From Chelatococcus albus (GTDB lineage Bacteria > Pseudomonadota > Alphaproteobacteria > Rhizobiales > Beijerinckiaceae): a stretch of 64,000 bases of DNA. Below the pieces are notes generated by a model. That model saw only the letters and a program-made list of their open reading frames with translations. It was not told where the DNA came from and ran no database searches. This document shows positions 44,231-53,825 of this stretch, one piece after another. A program made the position numbers and the translations under genes. Position 1 is the stretch's first letter; every line of letters begins with the position of its first letter. Location of the stretch: assembly GCF_030067675.1 (NCBI RefSeq), contig NZ_JASJEV010000014.1:23190-87189 (forward strand), written 5' to 3'.

Positions 44231-47200
44231 TGAACCTGCCGGAGCTCTGCATCCGTCGGCCGGTGATGACGACGCTCCTGATGCTGTCGTTCATCATCTT
44301 CGGCCTCTTCGCCTTCCGGCACCTGCCGGTCGCGGCCCTGCCGCGTGTCGACTTCCCGACCATCAACGTCAGCGCCCAGCTCCCCGGCGCGAGCCCGGAG
44401 ACGATGGCCTCGTCCGTCGCCGCGCCGCTCGAGCGCCAATTCTCGACGATCTCGGGCGTGACCTCGATGTCGTCGGTCTCCCAGCAGGGCTCGACCTCCA
44501 TCACCCTGCAGTTCGACCTCGACCGCAACATCGACGGGGCCGCCCTCGACGTGCAGTCGGCCATCAGCGCGGCGCTGCGCCGCCTGCCGGTGGAAATGCC
44601 GACCGCCCCCTCGTTCCGCAAGGTCAACCCGGCCGATCAGCCCGTGCTCTTCCTCGTGCTGACCTCGGCCACGCTGCCCCTTTCCACGGTCAACGACTAC
44701 GCCGAAACCATCCTGCAGCAGCAGATCTCGCAGATTCCCGGCGTCGCGCAGGTGACGATCTTCGGGGCGCAGAAATATGCGGTGCGCGTCTACATCGACC
44801 CCGACGCCGTCTCGGCGCGCGGCCTCAGACTCGACGACGTGCGCAGCGCCGTGCAGGCCACGAACTCGAACGCGCCTGTCGGCACCCTGCGCGGCGAGCG
44901 CCAGCAGCTGACCCTCGACGCCACCGGCCAGCTCCGCAACGCGGCCGAGTACGGCAACCTGATCATCACGACGCGCAACGGCATCCCGATCCGCCTCGAA
45001 GACGTCGCCACGATCAAGGACTCGGTCGAGAACGACCAGACGGCGAGCTGGTACAACGGACAGCGCTCGCTCGCACTCGCCGTCTTCCGGCAATCCGACG
45101 CGAATACCGTCGAGGTGGTCGACCGCATTCGCGCCAAGCTCGACTCCTACCGCGCGCAACTGCCCCCGGCGGTGAGCCTGCACGTCATCAACGACCGCTC
45201 GAAGCCGGTGCGCGAGGCGGTCTTCGACGTCGAATTCTCGCTCATGCTCGCCATCGCGCTCGTCGTGATGGTGATCTTCCTCTTCCTCAAGAGCCTGTCG
45301 GCGACCTTCATCCCCTCGCTCGCCCTGCCGATCTCGCTCATAGGCACCTTCGCCGGGATGTATGCGCTGGGCTATTCGCTCGACAACATCTCGCTCCTGT
45401 CGCTTACGCTCGCCGTCGGCTTCGTCGTCGACGACGCCATCGTGATGCTCGAGAACATCGTGCGCCACGTCGAGATGGGGAAGAAGCCCTTCCAGGCGGC
45501 TCTCGACGGCTCGCGCGAGATCGGCTTCACCATCATCTCGATCACGCTCTCGCTCGTCGCCGTCTTCATCCCCGTGTTCTTCATGGGCGGCGTGGTCGGC
45601 AAGGTGTTCCGCGAGTTCGCAGGCACGATCTCGGCGGCGATCCTCGTCTCGGGCTTCGTGTCCCTGACGCTGACGCCGATGCTGTGCGCCCGCTTCCTGC
45701 GGCCGCACAACGGCCACAGGCGGCCGAACCTCTTCGAGCGCCTGGTGGACAGCAGCTTCGAGGCCATGCTCGGCGCCTATCGCTGGACACTCGACCAGGT
45801 GCTGAAGGTCCGGCTCCTCGTGCTCCTCTTCACGATCGCCACCCTCGGCGCGACCGTCTATCTCTATGTCGTCGTGCCGAAGGGCTTCTTCCCCATCGAG
45901 GACACGGGTCTCCTGCGCGCTGCAACGGAAGGGCCAGCCGACACGTCCTTCGCCGCCATGGCGGCGCGGCAGGAGCGCATCGCCGAGATCGTGCGCGCCG
46001 ACCCCGCCGTCGACTATCTGACGAGCAACATCGGCGGCTTCAACGCGACCAACCAGGGCTTCATGTTCATCGCGCTGAAGCCGAAGGACGAGCGCGCTCC
46101 CGCGGCCGATGTCATCGCGCGCCTGCGGCGCGCCACGGCGACTGTGCCGGGCATCACCGCCGTGTTCCAGCCGGTGCAGAACATCAACCTGAACGCCGGG
46201 CGATCATCGCGCGCGCAGTATCAATATTCGCTGCAGGGTCCCGATCTCGCCGCGCTCTACGCCTATGCGCCGCGCCTGCGCGACCGCCTGGCGCAGCTGC
46301 CGGAGCTGCGCGACGTCGTCATCGACCTGCAGCTCAGGAACCCCCAGGTGTCGCTCGACATCGACCGCGAGCGCGCCGCCAGCCTCGGCATCACCACGGA
46401 CCAGATCCGGCAGACGCTCTACAACGCCTTCGGCGCGCGGCAGATCGCAACGATCTACACGCCGTCGAACGACTACCAGGTCATCATGCAGGCCGATAAG
46501 AACTATCAGGCCGACCCGGGCGTGCTGTCGCGTCTGCTCCTGCGTGCGGCCAACGGCCAGAACGTGCCGATGGCAACCATCGCCACCATCAAGCCGAGCG
46601 TCGGTCCGCTCGCGGTGAACCGCATCGCCCAGCAGCCGGCGGTGACGATCTCGTTCAACACGGCGCCGGGCATCTCCATCGGCCAGGCCGTCGACGCGAT
46701 CCGCGCTGCGGAGGGAGAGATCGGCCTGCCGGCGTCGATCGCCACGAGCTTCGCGGGCTCGGCGCAGCTCTTCGCCGATGCATTGCGGGGCCAGGGCCTT
46801 CTCATCCTCGCCGCCATCCTGGTGATCTACATTGTGCTCGGCGTGCTCTACGAGAGCTTCATCCACCCGATCACGATCCTCTCGGGGCTCCCCTCGGCCG
46901 GCCTCGGCGCGCTTCTCGCGCTCATGTATTTCGGGATGGACCTGTCGGTCATCGCCATCATCGGCATCCTGATGCTCGTCGGCATCGTCAAGAAGAACGC
47001 CATCATGATGGTGGACTTCGCCATCGAGCGCCGGCACCACGGGGCCGACGCGCTGACGGCCGTCCGGGAGGCCGCCCTGGTGCGCTTCCGGCCCATCATG
47101 ATGACGACCTTCGCGGCGATCTTCGGCGTCCTGCCGATCGCGCTCGGACACGGGGCCGGCTCGGAGCTGCGCCAGCCGCTCGGCATCGCCGTCGTCGGCG

Positions 47201-47361
47201 GCCTCGTCGTGTCGCAGCTCCTGACCCTCTACATCACGCCGATCGTCTACTTCTATCTCGACAAGGTCGACTCCCGCTTTGCCGGACGGCGGCGGGAGGT
47301 GGCGCAGGTGGCCGGCGGCGGGCTCGCGCCGGCCGGCACGGCGCTGCAGCCGGACAGGTAG
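44230..47361 (+). CDS. RND-family multidrug efflux permease (HAE1 type)
   Basis: 1043 residues, the usual length. Twelve membrane helices and two large periplasmic loops are visible. The N-terminus MNLPELCIRRPVMTTLLML is typical of the MdtB/C-like branch; GFVVDDAIVMLENI in TM4 carries the proton-relay aspartate pair. Its ATG shares a base with the adaptor stop (TGATG). It extrudes hydrophobic compounds from the inner membrane/periplasm using proton flow. Specific substrate unknown; the broken AraC-GyrI gene may have been its regulator. Confidence 0.94.
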   Translation: MNLPELCIRRPVMTTLLMLSFIIFGLFAFRHLPVAALPRVDFPTINVSAQLPGASPETMASSVAAPLERQFSTISGVTSMSSVSQQGSTSITLQFDLDRNIDGAALDVQSAISAALRRLPVEMPTAPSFRKVNPADQPVLFLVLTSATLPLSTVNDYAETILQQQISQIPGVAQVTIFGAQKYAVRVYIDPDAVSARGLRLDDVRSAVQATNSNAPVGTLRGERQQLTLDATGQLRNAAEYGNLIITTRNGIPIRLEDVATIKDSVENDQTASWYNGQRSLALAVFRQSDANTVEVVDRIRAKLDSYRAQLPPAVSLHVINDRSKPVREAVFDVEFSLMLAIALVVMVIFLFLKSLSATFIPSLALPISLIGTFAGMYALGYSLDNISLLSLTLAVGFVVDDAIVMLENIVRHVEMGKKPFQAALDGSREIGFTIISITLSLVAVFIPVFFMGGVVGKVFREFAGTISAAILVSGFVSLTLTPMLCARFLRPHNGHRRPNLFERLVDSSFEAMLGAYRWTLDQVLKVRLLVLLFTIATLGATVYLYVVVPKGFFPIEDTGLLRAATEGPADTSFAAMAARQERIAEIVRADPAVDYLTSNIGGFNATNQGFMFIALKPKDERAPAADVIARLRRATATVPGITAVFQPVQNINLNAGRSSRAQYQYSLQGPDLAALYAYAPRLRDRLAQLPELRDVVIDLQLRNPQVSLDIDRERAASLGITTDQIRQTLYNAFGARQIATIYTPSNDYQVIMQADKNYQADPGVLSRLLLRAANGQNVPMATIATIKPSVGPLAVNRIAQQPAVTISFNTAPGISIGQAVDAIRAAEGEIGLPASIATSFAGSAQLFADALRGQGLLILAAILVIYIVLGVLYESFIHPITILSGLPSAGLGALLALMYFGMDLSVIAIIGILMLVGIVKKNAIMMVDFAIERRHHGADALTAVREAALVRFRPIMMTTFAAIFGVLPIALGHGAGSELRQPLGIAVVGGLVVSQLLTLYITPIVYFYLDKVDSRFAGRRREVAQVAGGGLAPAGTALQPDR

Positions 47362-47379
47362 GCAGCCAGACGGCAATGA

Positions 47380-47404
47380 GCGGGCGCGCGCCGCGCGCAC
47401 CCGC
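47380..47404. terminator. GC-rich hairpin between convergent genes
   Basis: GCGGGCGCGCG-CC-GCGCGCACCCGC pairs with one or two mismatches, just after the RND gene stop. No T-run; a possible bidirectional terminator only. Confidence 0.35.
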
Positions 47405-47469
47405 CGGTCGCTGCTCTTGTTCGAGTGAGCCTTGCTCGATCCTCGGGCTCGATGGGCGGCCGGGCTCCC

Positions 47470-47865
47470 TCACGCCGCCGCGTCGACGGAGACGACCTTG
47501 AAGGTGTGCATGTCGCCGTCCTCGTCGCGGACGGAGACATATTCGCCGGGCGCGAAAACGTGGGCGCCGAGGCGGTAGCCTGCCTCGTCGTCATCGAGCG
47601 CGGCGGAATCGTAATCGAAGATCCACGTCGAGCCGCCTCGACCACCCGGCCGGTGCACGAGGTGCCCAATCTCGGTCTTCTCGCCCGCCCAGAAGCGCTT
47701 CACCCGACAAGCGTCGCGATGGGCCTTCCACGCCTCCACATCGAGATGCCCCTCGGCGTCCAGGGGCGCCAGGATCTCATAGCCGTGGCGCGCGGAACCC
47801 TCCGGATATTCCTTCGAGCGCGCGAGATTGAGCATGATGCGCTTGAAGCCCTGCGGCAACGTCAT
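47470..47865 (-). CDS. Conserved protein of unknown function (131 aa)
   Basis: Not assigned to a named family. MTLPQGFKRIMLNLARSKEY starts the protein, followed by HGYEILAPLDAEGHLDVEAW, the aromatic-rich CRVKRFWAGEKTEIGHLVHR, and a beta-rich acidic C-terminus (STWIFDYDSAALDDDEAGYR, EYVSVRDEDGDMHTFKVVSV). No signal or membrane segment. GAGGGAGAAG precedes the ATG at 47865. I believe such proteins are widespread in Alphaproteobacteria, but no function can be derived from the sequence. Confidence 0.75.
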   Translation of the reverse strand: MTLPQGFKRIMLNLARSKEYPEGSARHGYEILAPLDAEGHLDVEAWKAHRDACRVKRFWAGEKTEIGHLVHRPGGRGGSTWIFDYDSAALDDDEAGYRLGAHVFAPGEYVSVRDEDGDMHTFKVVSVDAAA

Positions 47866-48268
47866 GGCCGTCTTCTCCCTCACCGGACCAACCGAGCGCT
47901 TCCTGAAATACCGACAACGGGCGGTGCGGCCCTTGATCGATCGCAAGGGCGCGCGGCAGACCGAGTCTTTGCCAAGAAACCCAAGTCCTCCCCCAGAAAT
48001 AGGGAGCCCTTCTCCTCCTCTCAACGCCGCACCGGTGACTGAGATCCGAGCGCGAAACGGATGCTGCGGCAAGACCTGCGCCCTTCACAGCTCGGTGGTT
48101 CGCCCGGCCTTGGAGCGCGAGCTGCGGGTCCCGGCACGTGTCGTTGCGGCCCGTTCGACACAGCCGGCGCCCTGCCTGCGGCGGGAGCACCTCGCGCGGC
48201 CTTGCCGCCGCCCGCCCTCTCGGTCAAAAGAACCATCCCGGCCGCCGCCGACGCCGACAGAAGGACCG
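47866..48268. other. Divergent intergenic region, nothing specific seen
   Basis: About 400 bases between the 131-aa gene and the dehydratase gene. An open plus-strand frame continues from the dehydratase upstream, but its translation is Arg/Pro-rich and without a start signal. Promoters for both genes must lie here. Confidence 0.4.
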
Positions 48269-49246
48269 ATGCAGATGTTTGACCGCGACGACCTCGACCG
48301 GGCTACCGAGGTGGTTCACCGCGTCATGCCGCCGACCCCGCAGTATGCCTGGCCGCTCCTCAGGGAGCGCTTCGGCGTCGACGTCGTCGTCAAGCACGAG
48401 AACCACACGCCGACCGGCGCCTTCAAGGTGCGCGGCGGCCTTGTCTATCTCGATCGCCTCAAGCGCGAGCGGCCGACGGTGCGCGGCGTCGTCAGCGCCA
48501 CACGGGGCAACCACGGCCAGAGTCTCGCCTTCGCCGGCCGGCGGTTCGGCGTGCCGGTGGCCATCGTCGTTCCGCACGGCAACTCTGGCGAAAAGAACGC
48601 GGCCATGCGCGCCTTCGGCGCGGATCTCATCGAGCACGGTGCCGATTTCGACGAGGCGAAGCCCCGCGCTGCGGCGCTCGCCGAAGAGCGCGGCTACGAG
48701 TTCGTCCCCTCCTTCCACCGCGACCTCGTCACCGGAGTCGCCACCTATGCGCTCGAGCTTTTCACCGCCCACCCCGATCTCGACGTCGTCTATGCGCCCA
48801 TCGGCCTCGGCTCGGGCATCTGCGGCCTCATTCGCACGCGCGACCTCCTCGGCCTCAGAACGGAGATCGTCGGCGTCGTCGCTCAAGGAGCGAACGCCTA
48901 CCGCCTGTCGGTCGAGGCCGGCGCGGTCGAGCCGACGGCGCGCGCCGCGACCTTCGCCGACGGCATGGCCGTGCGCGTGCCGGATCCGCAGGCGCTCGCC
49001 ATGATATCCGCGGGTGCCGCCCGCATCGTCGAGGTCACGGAGCACGAGATCGCCGATGCCATCCGTGCCTATCACGAGGATACGCACAATCTCGCCGAAG
49101 GCGCGGGCGCGGCAGCCCTCGCCGCCCTCGCCGGGGAGCGGCGAGCCCTTTCCGGCCGGAAGGCCTGTGCCGTGCTGAGCGGCGGTAATATCGACCGCGG
49201 CTGGGCCGCCACCGTCCTGTCCGGCGGTATCCCCGTGCCGGCCTGA
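48269..49246 (+). CDS. Threonine/serine dehydratase-like PLP enzyme (fold type II)
   Basis: 325 residues. The PLP lysine lies in TPTGAFKVRGG, the substrate loop in SATRGNHGQS, the phosphate-binding glycines in GLGSGICGL and the C-terminal VLSGGNID. There is no regulatory ACT domain. It would deaminate L-threonine or L-serine, or act as a racemase-like homologue. The ATG at 48269 has AAGGA four bases upstream; a second ATG follows at 48275. Single gene; iron transporter genes start 185 bases downstream. Confidence 0.9.
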   Translation: MQMFDRDDLDRATEVVHRVMPPTPQYAWPLLRERFGVDVVVKHENHTPTGAFKVRGGLVYLDRLKRERPTVRGVVSATRGNHGQSLAFAGRRFGVPVAIVVPHGNSGEKNAAMRAFGADLIEHGADFDEAKPRAAALAEERGYEFVPSFHRDLVTGVATYALELFTAHPDLDVVYAPIGLGSGICGLIRTRDLLGLRTEIVGVVAQGANAYRLSVEAGAVEPTARAATFADGMAVRVPDPQALAMISAGAARIVEVTEHEIADAIRAYHEDTHNLAEGAGAAALAALAGERRALSGRKACAVLSGGNIDRGWAATVLSGGIPVPA

Positions 49247-49431
49247 CCGGCGGCGGCGCCATTACCTGGAACAGATCCAAAGTGATCGCTCTTTAGACTC
49301 TCTATAAATTATTGATATTTCTTGCTTTTTCATTGACGCGAGGCTCCCTCGCCAGCATACCCCGGGTGTGACCGCCGATGCGGTCCTGAAACAACCGCCC
49401 AGGGCCTTGGCCCCTGACGACGGAGGATGAG

Positions 49432-50466
49432 ATGACCATCGCCCGCACGGCTCGCGCATTCCTCTGCGCGGCCTCCTTCGCTGCCGCCGGCGCCTTTGCG
49501 AGCAGCGCCCTCGCCAACGAGGTGAACCTCTACACCACACGCGAGCCCGGGCTGATCAAGCCGCTGCTCGACGCCTTCACGGAGAAGACCGGCGTCAAGG
49601 TCAACACCGTCTTCGTCAAGGACGGGCTTGCCGAGCGCGTCGCGGCCGAGGGCGCCAATTCGCCGGCCGACCTGCTGATGGTCGTCGATTTCGGCAATCT
49701 GATCGATCTCGTCGACAAGAAGGTGACGCAGCCGGTCAAGTCGGCCGCACTCGAGGCCGCCATTCCGGCGAACCTGCGCGACGCCGAGGGCAACTGGTTC
49801 GCGATGTCGCTGCGCGCACGCGTGCTCTATGCCTCGAAGGAGCGCACGAAGCTGACGGCCTTCACCTACGAGGAGCTCGCCGATCCGAAGTGGAAAGGCA
49901 AGGTCTGCATCCGCTCCGGCCAGCATCCCTACAACACGGCGCTCATCGCCACGGTCATCGCCAAGGACGGCGAGGCGAAGGCGGAGGAGTGGCTGAAGGG
50001 CGTCAAGGCCAATCTCGCCCGCAAGGCTACCGGCGGCGACCGCGAGGTGGCGCGCGACATCCTCGGTGGCATCTGCGACATCGGCGTCGGCAACTCCTAC
50101 TATGTCGGCCTGATGCGCAGCGGCGCTGGCGGCCCGGACCAGGAAAAGTGGGGCGCTGCCATCAATGTGGTCCTGCCCACCTTCGCCAAGGGCGGCACCC
50201 ACGTGAACGTCTCGGGCGCGGCGGTGGCCAAGAATGCGCCGCACAAGACCGAGGCTCTCAAGCTCCTCGAGTTCCTCGTCTCCGACGAGGGCCAGGCGCT
50301 CTACGCCAAGGCCAATTACGAGTATCCGGTGAAGAAGGGCGTGAAGACCGACCCGATCATCGACAGCCTCGGCGATCTGACGGTCGATCCGGCCGTGCTC
50401 ACCGACATCGCCAAGTACCGCAAGGCGGCGAGCCAGCTCGCCGACAAGGTGGGCTTCGACAACTGA
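49432..50466 (+). CDS. fbpA: Ferric iron ABC transporter substrate-binding protein
   Basis: 344 residues. Signal peptide ends near SSALA-NE (residue 28). The mature start EVNLYTTREPGLIKPLLDAF and the paired tyrosines in GNSYYVGLM (Tyr223/224) are hallmarks of the FbpA/FutA ferric-binding family. GGAGGATGAG precedes the ATG. The 185-base upstream region is AT-rich (e.g. TTTAGACTCTCTATAAA at 49292-49308), where an iron-responsive site is to be expected; none matches a consensus well. The permease gene follows after a large hairpin. Confidence 0.92.
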   Translation: MTIARTARAFLCAASFAAAGAFASSALANEVNLYTTREPGLIKPLLDAFTEKTGVKVNTVFVKDGLAERVAAEGANSPADLLMVVDFGNLIDLVDKKVTQPVKSAALEAAIPANLRDAEGNWFAMSLRARVLYASKERTKLTAFTYEELADPKWKGKVCIRSGQHPYNTALIATVIAKDGEAKAEEWLKGVKANLARKATGGDREVARDILGGICDIGVGNSYYVGLMRSGAGGPDQEKWGAAINVVLPTFAKGGTHVNVSGAAVAKNAPHKTEALKLLEFLVSDEGQALYAKANYEYPVKKGVKTDPIIDSLGDLTVDPAVLTDIAKYRKAASQLADKVGFDN

Positions 50467-50530
50467 GGACGACCTGGGCCTGACCACCTCCCCTCGGAGG
50501 GATCGGGTCCGCACCACGCTTCGATATCGC

Positions 50531-50567
50531 GGCGCCCCGTGCCGGACCGGTTTCGGCGCGGGGCGCC
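50531..50567 (+). promoter_or_regulatory. Intercistronic hairpin between fbpA and fbpB
   Basis: GGCGCCCCGTGCCG (50531-50544) pairs with CGGCGCGGGGCGCC (50554-50567) across a 9-base loop with a single G-T-type mismatch. No T-run follows. It likely stabilises the upstream binding-protein message or attenuates transcription into the permease gene, giving more FbpA than FbpB. Confidence 0.75.
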
Positions 50568-50577
50568 ATGGTCCTGC

Positions 50578-52326
50578 ATGATGACGATTTCTACGGTTCC
50601 GGCCCCGCGTTACGGCCTCTCGTTCCTGCGCTCGCGCTTCAGCGACGGCGGCGGGTGGCTGGCCGCCGCCACGGTCATCGCAGGGCTCGTGCTCGCCCCG
50701 ATCGTCGCGCTCGCCCTGATCGCGACCCAAGGCTCGGGCGACCTGTGGCCGCATCTCGCCGCCTACGTGCTGCCGACTGCGCTCCACGACACGGCGATCC
50801 TGCTCCTCGGCGTCGGCCTCATCGTCATCGTCATCGGCACCGGCACGGCCTGGCTCGTCACGGCCTACGACTTTCCCGGGCGTGCGGTCCTCGACTGGGC
50901 GCTGCTCCTGCCGCTCGCCGTGCCGACCTACATCATCGCCTTCGCCTATCTCGACCTCCTGCACCCGCTGGGGCCGGTGCAGGGTCTGCTGCGCGCCGTG
51001 CTCGGCATCGCCCACCCGCGCGACCTGTGGTTCCCGGACATCCGCTCCCTCTGGGGCTGCGTGCTGCTGCTCGGGCTCGTGCTCTACCCTTACGTCTACC
51101 TCTCGGCGCGGGCGATGTTCCTCATGCAGTCAGCCTGCATCATCGAGGTGTCGCGCACGCTGGGGCAAAGCCGCTGGGGCGCGTTCTATCGCGTCGCCCT
51201 GCCGCTCGCGCGCCCGGCGATCGCTGTCGGCACCAGCCTCGCCCTCATGGAAGCGCTCAACGATATCGGCGCTTCCGAGTTCCTCGGCGCGCGCACGCTC
51301 ACCGTCTCCATCTATGCCACCTGGATCAACCGCTCGAGCCTGCCGGGCGCAGCGCAGATCGCGCTGGTGATGCTCGCGATCGTGGTCTCCCTCGTCGTCA
51401 TCGAGCGCTGGGCGCGGCGCCGGCAGCGCTACGCCGTCGCTGCCCAGCGTTCACGCCGCACGCTGCCGCAGCGGCTCGGCGGCGCCGCGGGCTTCGCTGC
51501 GCTTGCGGTCGGCGCGCTGCCCGTCCTTTTCGGCTTCGTCCTGCCCGTCGTCCATCTCGCCGCGGCGGCGGCGGCACGCATCGGCTTCGCGGGCCTCTCC
51601 CCCGCCATCGCCCAGGAGACGATGAACACGGTGAGCATGGCTGGCGTCGCGACGGCCGTGACCATCGGGCTCGGTCTCAGCATCGCCTACACGACGCGGC
51701 TGATGCGCAGCCCCCTCGCCGGCACGCTCGCGCGCGTCGCGAGTCTCGGCTACGCCGTGCCCGGGACGGTCCTCGCCGTCGGGCTGCTGACGCCGCTCGC
51801 CGCGATCGACAATGCGGTCGACGGCGTCGCCCGGCACGTCTTCAGCATCTCGACCGGCCTCCTCCTGTCGGGGTCGGGGGCGGCGCTCGTCTACGCCTAT
51901 GCGACGCGCTTTCTCGCCATTGCCAATGGCGGGATCGAGGCCGGCTTTAGCAAGATACCGCACTCGCTCGACTATGCCGGCCGCACGCTCGGGCAGACGG
52001 CGGGCGGCGTGATGCGCCGCATCCATCTGCCGCTCATCCGCCCGGCACTCGTCGCGGCCACGCTGCTCGTCTTCGTTGATTGCATGAAGGAATTGCCGGC
52101 GACGCTCCTCCTGCGGCCGCTCAATTTCGAGACGCTCGCCACCCATCTCTATGCCGAGGCGGCGCGCGGCACCTACGAGGACGGGGCGGTCGCCGCCCTC
52201 CTCATAGTGCTCTTCGGCCTCGTGCCCGTGATTCTGCTCGCACGGATGAGCCGCCAGCCGCAGCTTGAGAGTTCGCGTCCGTCCTCGCCCGGCGCGAGCA
52301 GCCGGACGGGCTCCTTCCGCCCCTGA
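50578..52326 (+). CDS. fbpB: Ferric iron ABC transporter permease (two fused permease halves)
   Basis: 582 residues with about twelve membrane helices and two BPD_transp_1 EAA loops: EVSRTLGQSRWGAFYRVALP in the first half and DYAGRTLGQTAGGVMRRIHL in the second. This FbpB layout is standard for ferric importers. ATG codons at 50578 and 50581; the ribosome binding site is weak and partly inside the preceding hairpin, so the message structure may limit translation. No ATPase gene follows; the next genes are convergent. Confidence 0.92.
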   Translation: MMTISTVPAPRYGLSFLRSRFSDGGGWLAAATVIAGLVLAPIVALALIATQGSGDLWPHLAAYVLPTALHDTAILLLGVGLIVIVIGTGTAWLVTAYDFPGRAVLDWALLLPLAVPTYIIAFAYLDLLHPLGPVQGLLRAVLGIAHPRDLWFPDIRSLWGCVLLLGLVLYPYVYLSARAMFLMQSACIIEVSRTLGQSRWGAFYRVALPLARPAIAVGTSLALMEALNDIGASEFLGARTLTVSIYATWINRSSLPGAAQIALVMLAIVVSLVVIERWARRRQRYAVAAQRSRRTLPQRLGGAAGFAALAVGALPVLFGFVLPVVHLAAAAAARIGFAGLSPAIAQETMNTVSMAGVATAVTIGLGLSIAYTTRLMRSPLAGTLARVASLGYAVPGTVLAVGLLTPLAAIDNAVDGVARHVFSISTGLLLSGSGAALVYAYATRFLAIANGGIEAGFSKIPHSLDYAGRTLGQTAGGVMRRIHLPLIRPALVAATLLVFVDCMKELPATLLLRPLNFETLATHLYAEAARGTYEDGAVAALLIVLFGLVPVILLARMSRQPQLESSRPSSPGASSRTGSFRP

Positions 52327-52343
52327 GGGCGCCTCTGGCGCCC
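52327..52343 (+). terminator. Hairpin after fbpB
   Basis: GGGCGCC-TCT-GGCGCCC, a perfect 7-bp stem with 3-base loop starting at the fbpB stop codon. No T-run. Confidence 0.5.
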
Positions 52344-52378
52344 GCCCGACAGCCGGCCCGATCTCCCTCCAGACGACA

Positions 52379-52403
52379 ACGGCGCGTCACGGGGGCGCGC
52401 CGT
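52379..52403. terminator. Hairpin between convergent fbpB and 3-oxoacid CoA-transferase genes
   Basis: ACGGCGCG and CGCGCCGT arms, 9-base loop. A T-rich tail (CGCTTCT) follows on the plus strand. Placed midway between convergent genes, so it may serve both strands. Confidence 0.5.
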
Positions 52404-52431
52404 CGCTTCTGATCGTCGTTCGTTCGGCGGG

Positions 52432-53106
52432 TCAGCCGACGGCGGCCGCCCTCACGGAGCCCGCCCCGAGAGCGACCGTATAGCTCGCCTCGGTCTTGGC
52501 GCGGATCTCCTCCTCGGTGACGCCGTCGGCGAGCTCGATGAGGGTCATGCCGCGGCCGTCCTTCTTGTCGATGGTGAAGACGCCGAGGTCGGTGATCACC
52601 ATGTCGACGACGCCTGCGCCCGTGAGCGGCAGGGTGCAGCGCTTCAGGAGCTTCGGCTCGTCCTTGGCCGTGTGCTCCATGACGACGACGACCTTCTTGA
52701 CACCGGCAACGAGGTCCATGGCGCCGCCCATGCCCTTCACCATCTTGCCGGGGATCATCCAGTTGGCGAGGTCGCCGTTCTCGGCCACCTGCATGGCGCC
52801 GAGAATCGACAGGTCGATGTGCCCGCCGCGGATCATGGCGAAGGAATCGGCGGACGAGAAATAGCTCGTCGTCGGCAGTTCGGTGATCGTCTGCTTGCCG
52901 GCGTTGATCAGGTCGGGATCCTCCTCGCCCTCGAAGGGGAAGGGGCCCATGCCGAGCATGCCGTTCTCGCTCTGCAACTGCACACTCATGCCTGCAGGAA
53001 TGTAGTTGGATACGAGCGTCGGAATGCCGATGCCGAGATTGACGTAGAAGCCGTCGCGCAGTTCCTTGGCGGCGCGGGCGGCCATCTGTTCACGGGTCCA
53101 GGCCAT
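52432..53106 (-). CDS. scoB: 3-oxoacid CoA-transferase subunit B
   Basis: 224 residues, full length. The catalytic glutamate lies in the [12 protein letters not shown] motif, and [15 protein letters not shown] is the typical N-terminal strand-turn. It transfers CoA from succinyl-CoA to a 3-oxoacid (acetoacetate in ketone body use, or 3-oxoadipate in aromatic breakdown). Follows subunit A by 17 bases. The acid specificity cannot be told by eye; no beta-ketoadipate genes are in this window. Confidence 0.94.
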   Translation of the reverse strand: MAWTREQMAARAAKELRDGFYVNLGIGIPTLVSNYIPAGMSVQLQSENGMLGMGPFPFEGEEDPDLINAGKQTITELPTTSYFSSADSFAMIRGGHIDLSILGAMQVAENGDLANWMIPGKMVKGMGGAMDLVAGVKKVVVVMEHTAKDEPKLLKRCTLPLTGAGVVDMVITDLGVFTIDKKDGRGMTLIELADGVTEEEIRAKTEASYTVALGAGSVRAAAVG

Positions 53107-53123
53107 GGGTTGCGGCTCCTCTC

Positions 53124-53825
53124 TCAGACGCGCGGCCGGGTGGTGCGCTGCTCGATGCGCTTGTTCGGGTTCGGCACGTGCACGATGCGCTGCACATAGA
53201 TGCCCGGCGTGACAATCGTATCGGGATCGATCTCGCCGGGCTCCACGAGATGCTCGACCTCGGCGACCGTGATGCGGCCGGCGGTCGCCATCATCGGATT
53301 GAAGTTGCGCGCGGTCTTCCGGTAGACGAGGTTGCCTTCCGTGTCGCCCTTCCAGGCATGCACCAGCGAGAGGTCGGCAACGAGGCCGCGCTCCATCACA
53401 TACTGCTCGCCGTCGAACTCGCGCACTTCCTTGCCTTCGGCGATAATCGTGCCGACACCGGTCTTGGTGAAGAAGGCCGGGATGCCGGCGCCGCCCGCGC
53501 GGATGCGTTCGGCGAGGGTGCCCTGCGGGTTGAACTCGAGCTCCAGCTCCCCGGCGAGGTACTGCTGGGCGAAGAGCTTGTTCTCGCCGACGTAGGACGA
53601 GATCATCTTCCTGATCTGTCGCGTCTCGAGGAGCTGACCGAGACCCACGCCGTCAATGCCGGCGTTGTTGGAGATGACGGTGAGGTTCTTCACCCCTGAA
53701 TCGCGGATCGCTCCGATCAGGGTGTCCGGTATGCCGCAAAGCCCGAAGCCGCCGGACATGATCACCATGCCATCCTTGAGGAGGCCGGCGAGCGCTGCCC
53801 GCGCATCGGCATAGACCTTTTTCAT
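53124..53825 (-). CDS. scoA: 3-oxoacid CoA-transferase subunit A
   Basis: 233 residues. The CoA-binding glycine loop is [14 protein letters not shown], and [14 protein letters not shown] plus [19 protein letters not shown] are family signatures. AAGGAGAAG precedes the ATG at 53825. It forms a heterodimer with the B subunit in the cytoplasm. Confidence 0.94.
   Translation of the reverse strand: MKKVYADARAALAGLLKDGMVIMSGGFGLCGIPDTLIGAIRDSGVKNLTVISNNAGIDGVGLGQLLETRQIRKMISSYVGENKLFAQQYLAGELELEFNPQGTLAERIRAGGAGIPAFFTKTGVGTIIAEGKEVREFDGEQYVMERGLVADLSLVHAWKGDTEGNLVYRKTARNFNPMMATAGRITVAEVEHLVEPGEIDPDTIVTPGIYVQRIVHVPNPNKRIEQRTTRPRV

Noticed and set aside
43774..45717. 647-codon minus-strand open frame over the efflux genes
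   Set aside because: Antisense to the adaptor and RND permease; no start signal or domain.
49292..49308. Irr/Fur-type iron box before fbpA
   Set aside because: TTTAGACTCTCTATAAA only loosely resembles the Irr ICE motif, and its halves do not pair well.
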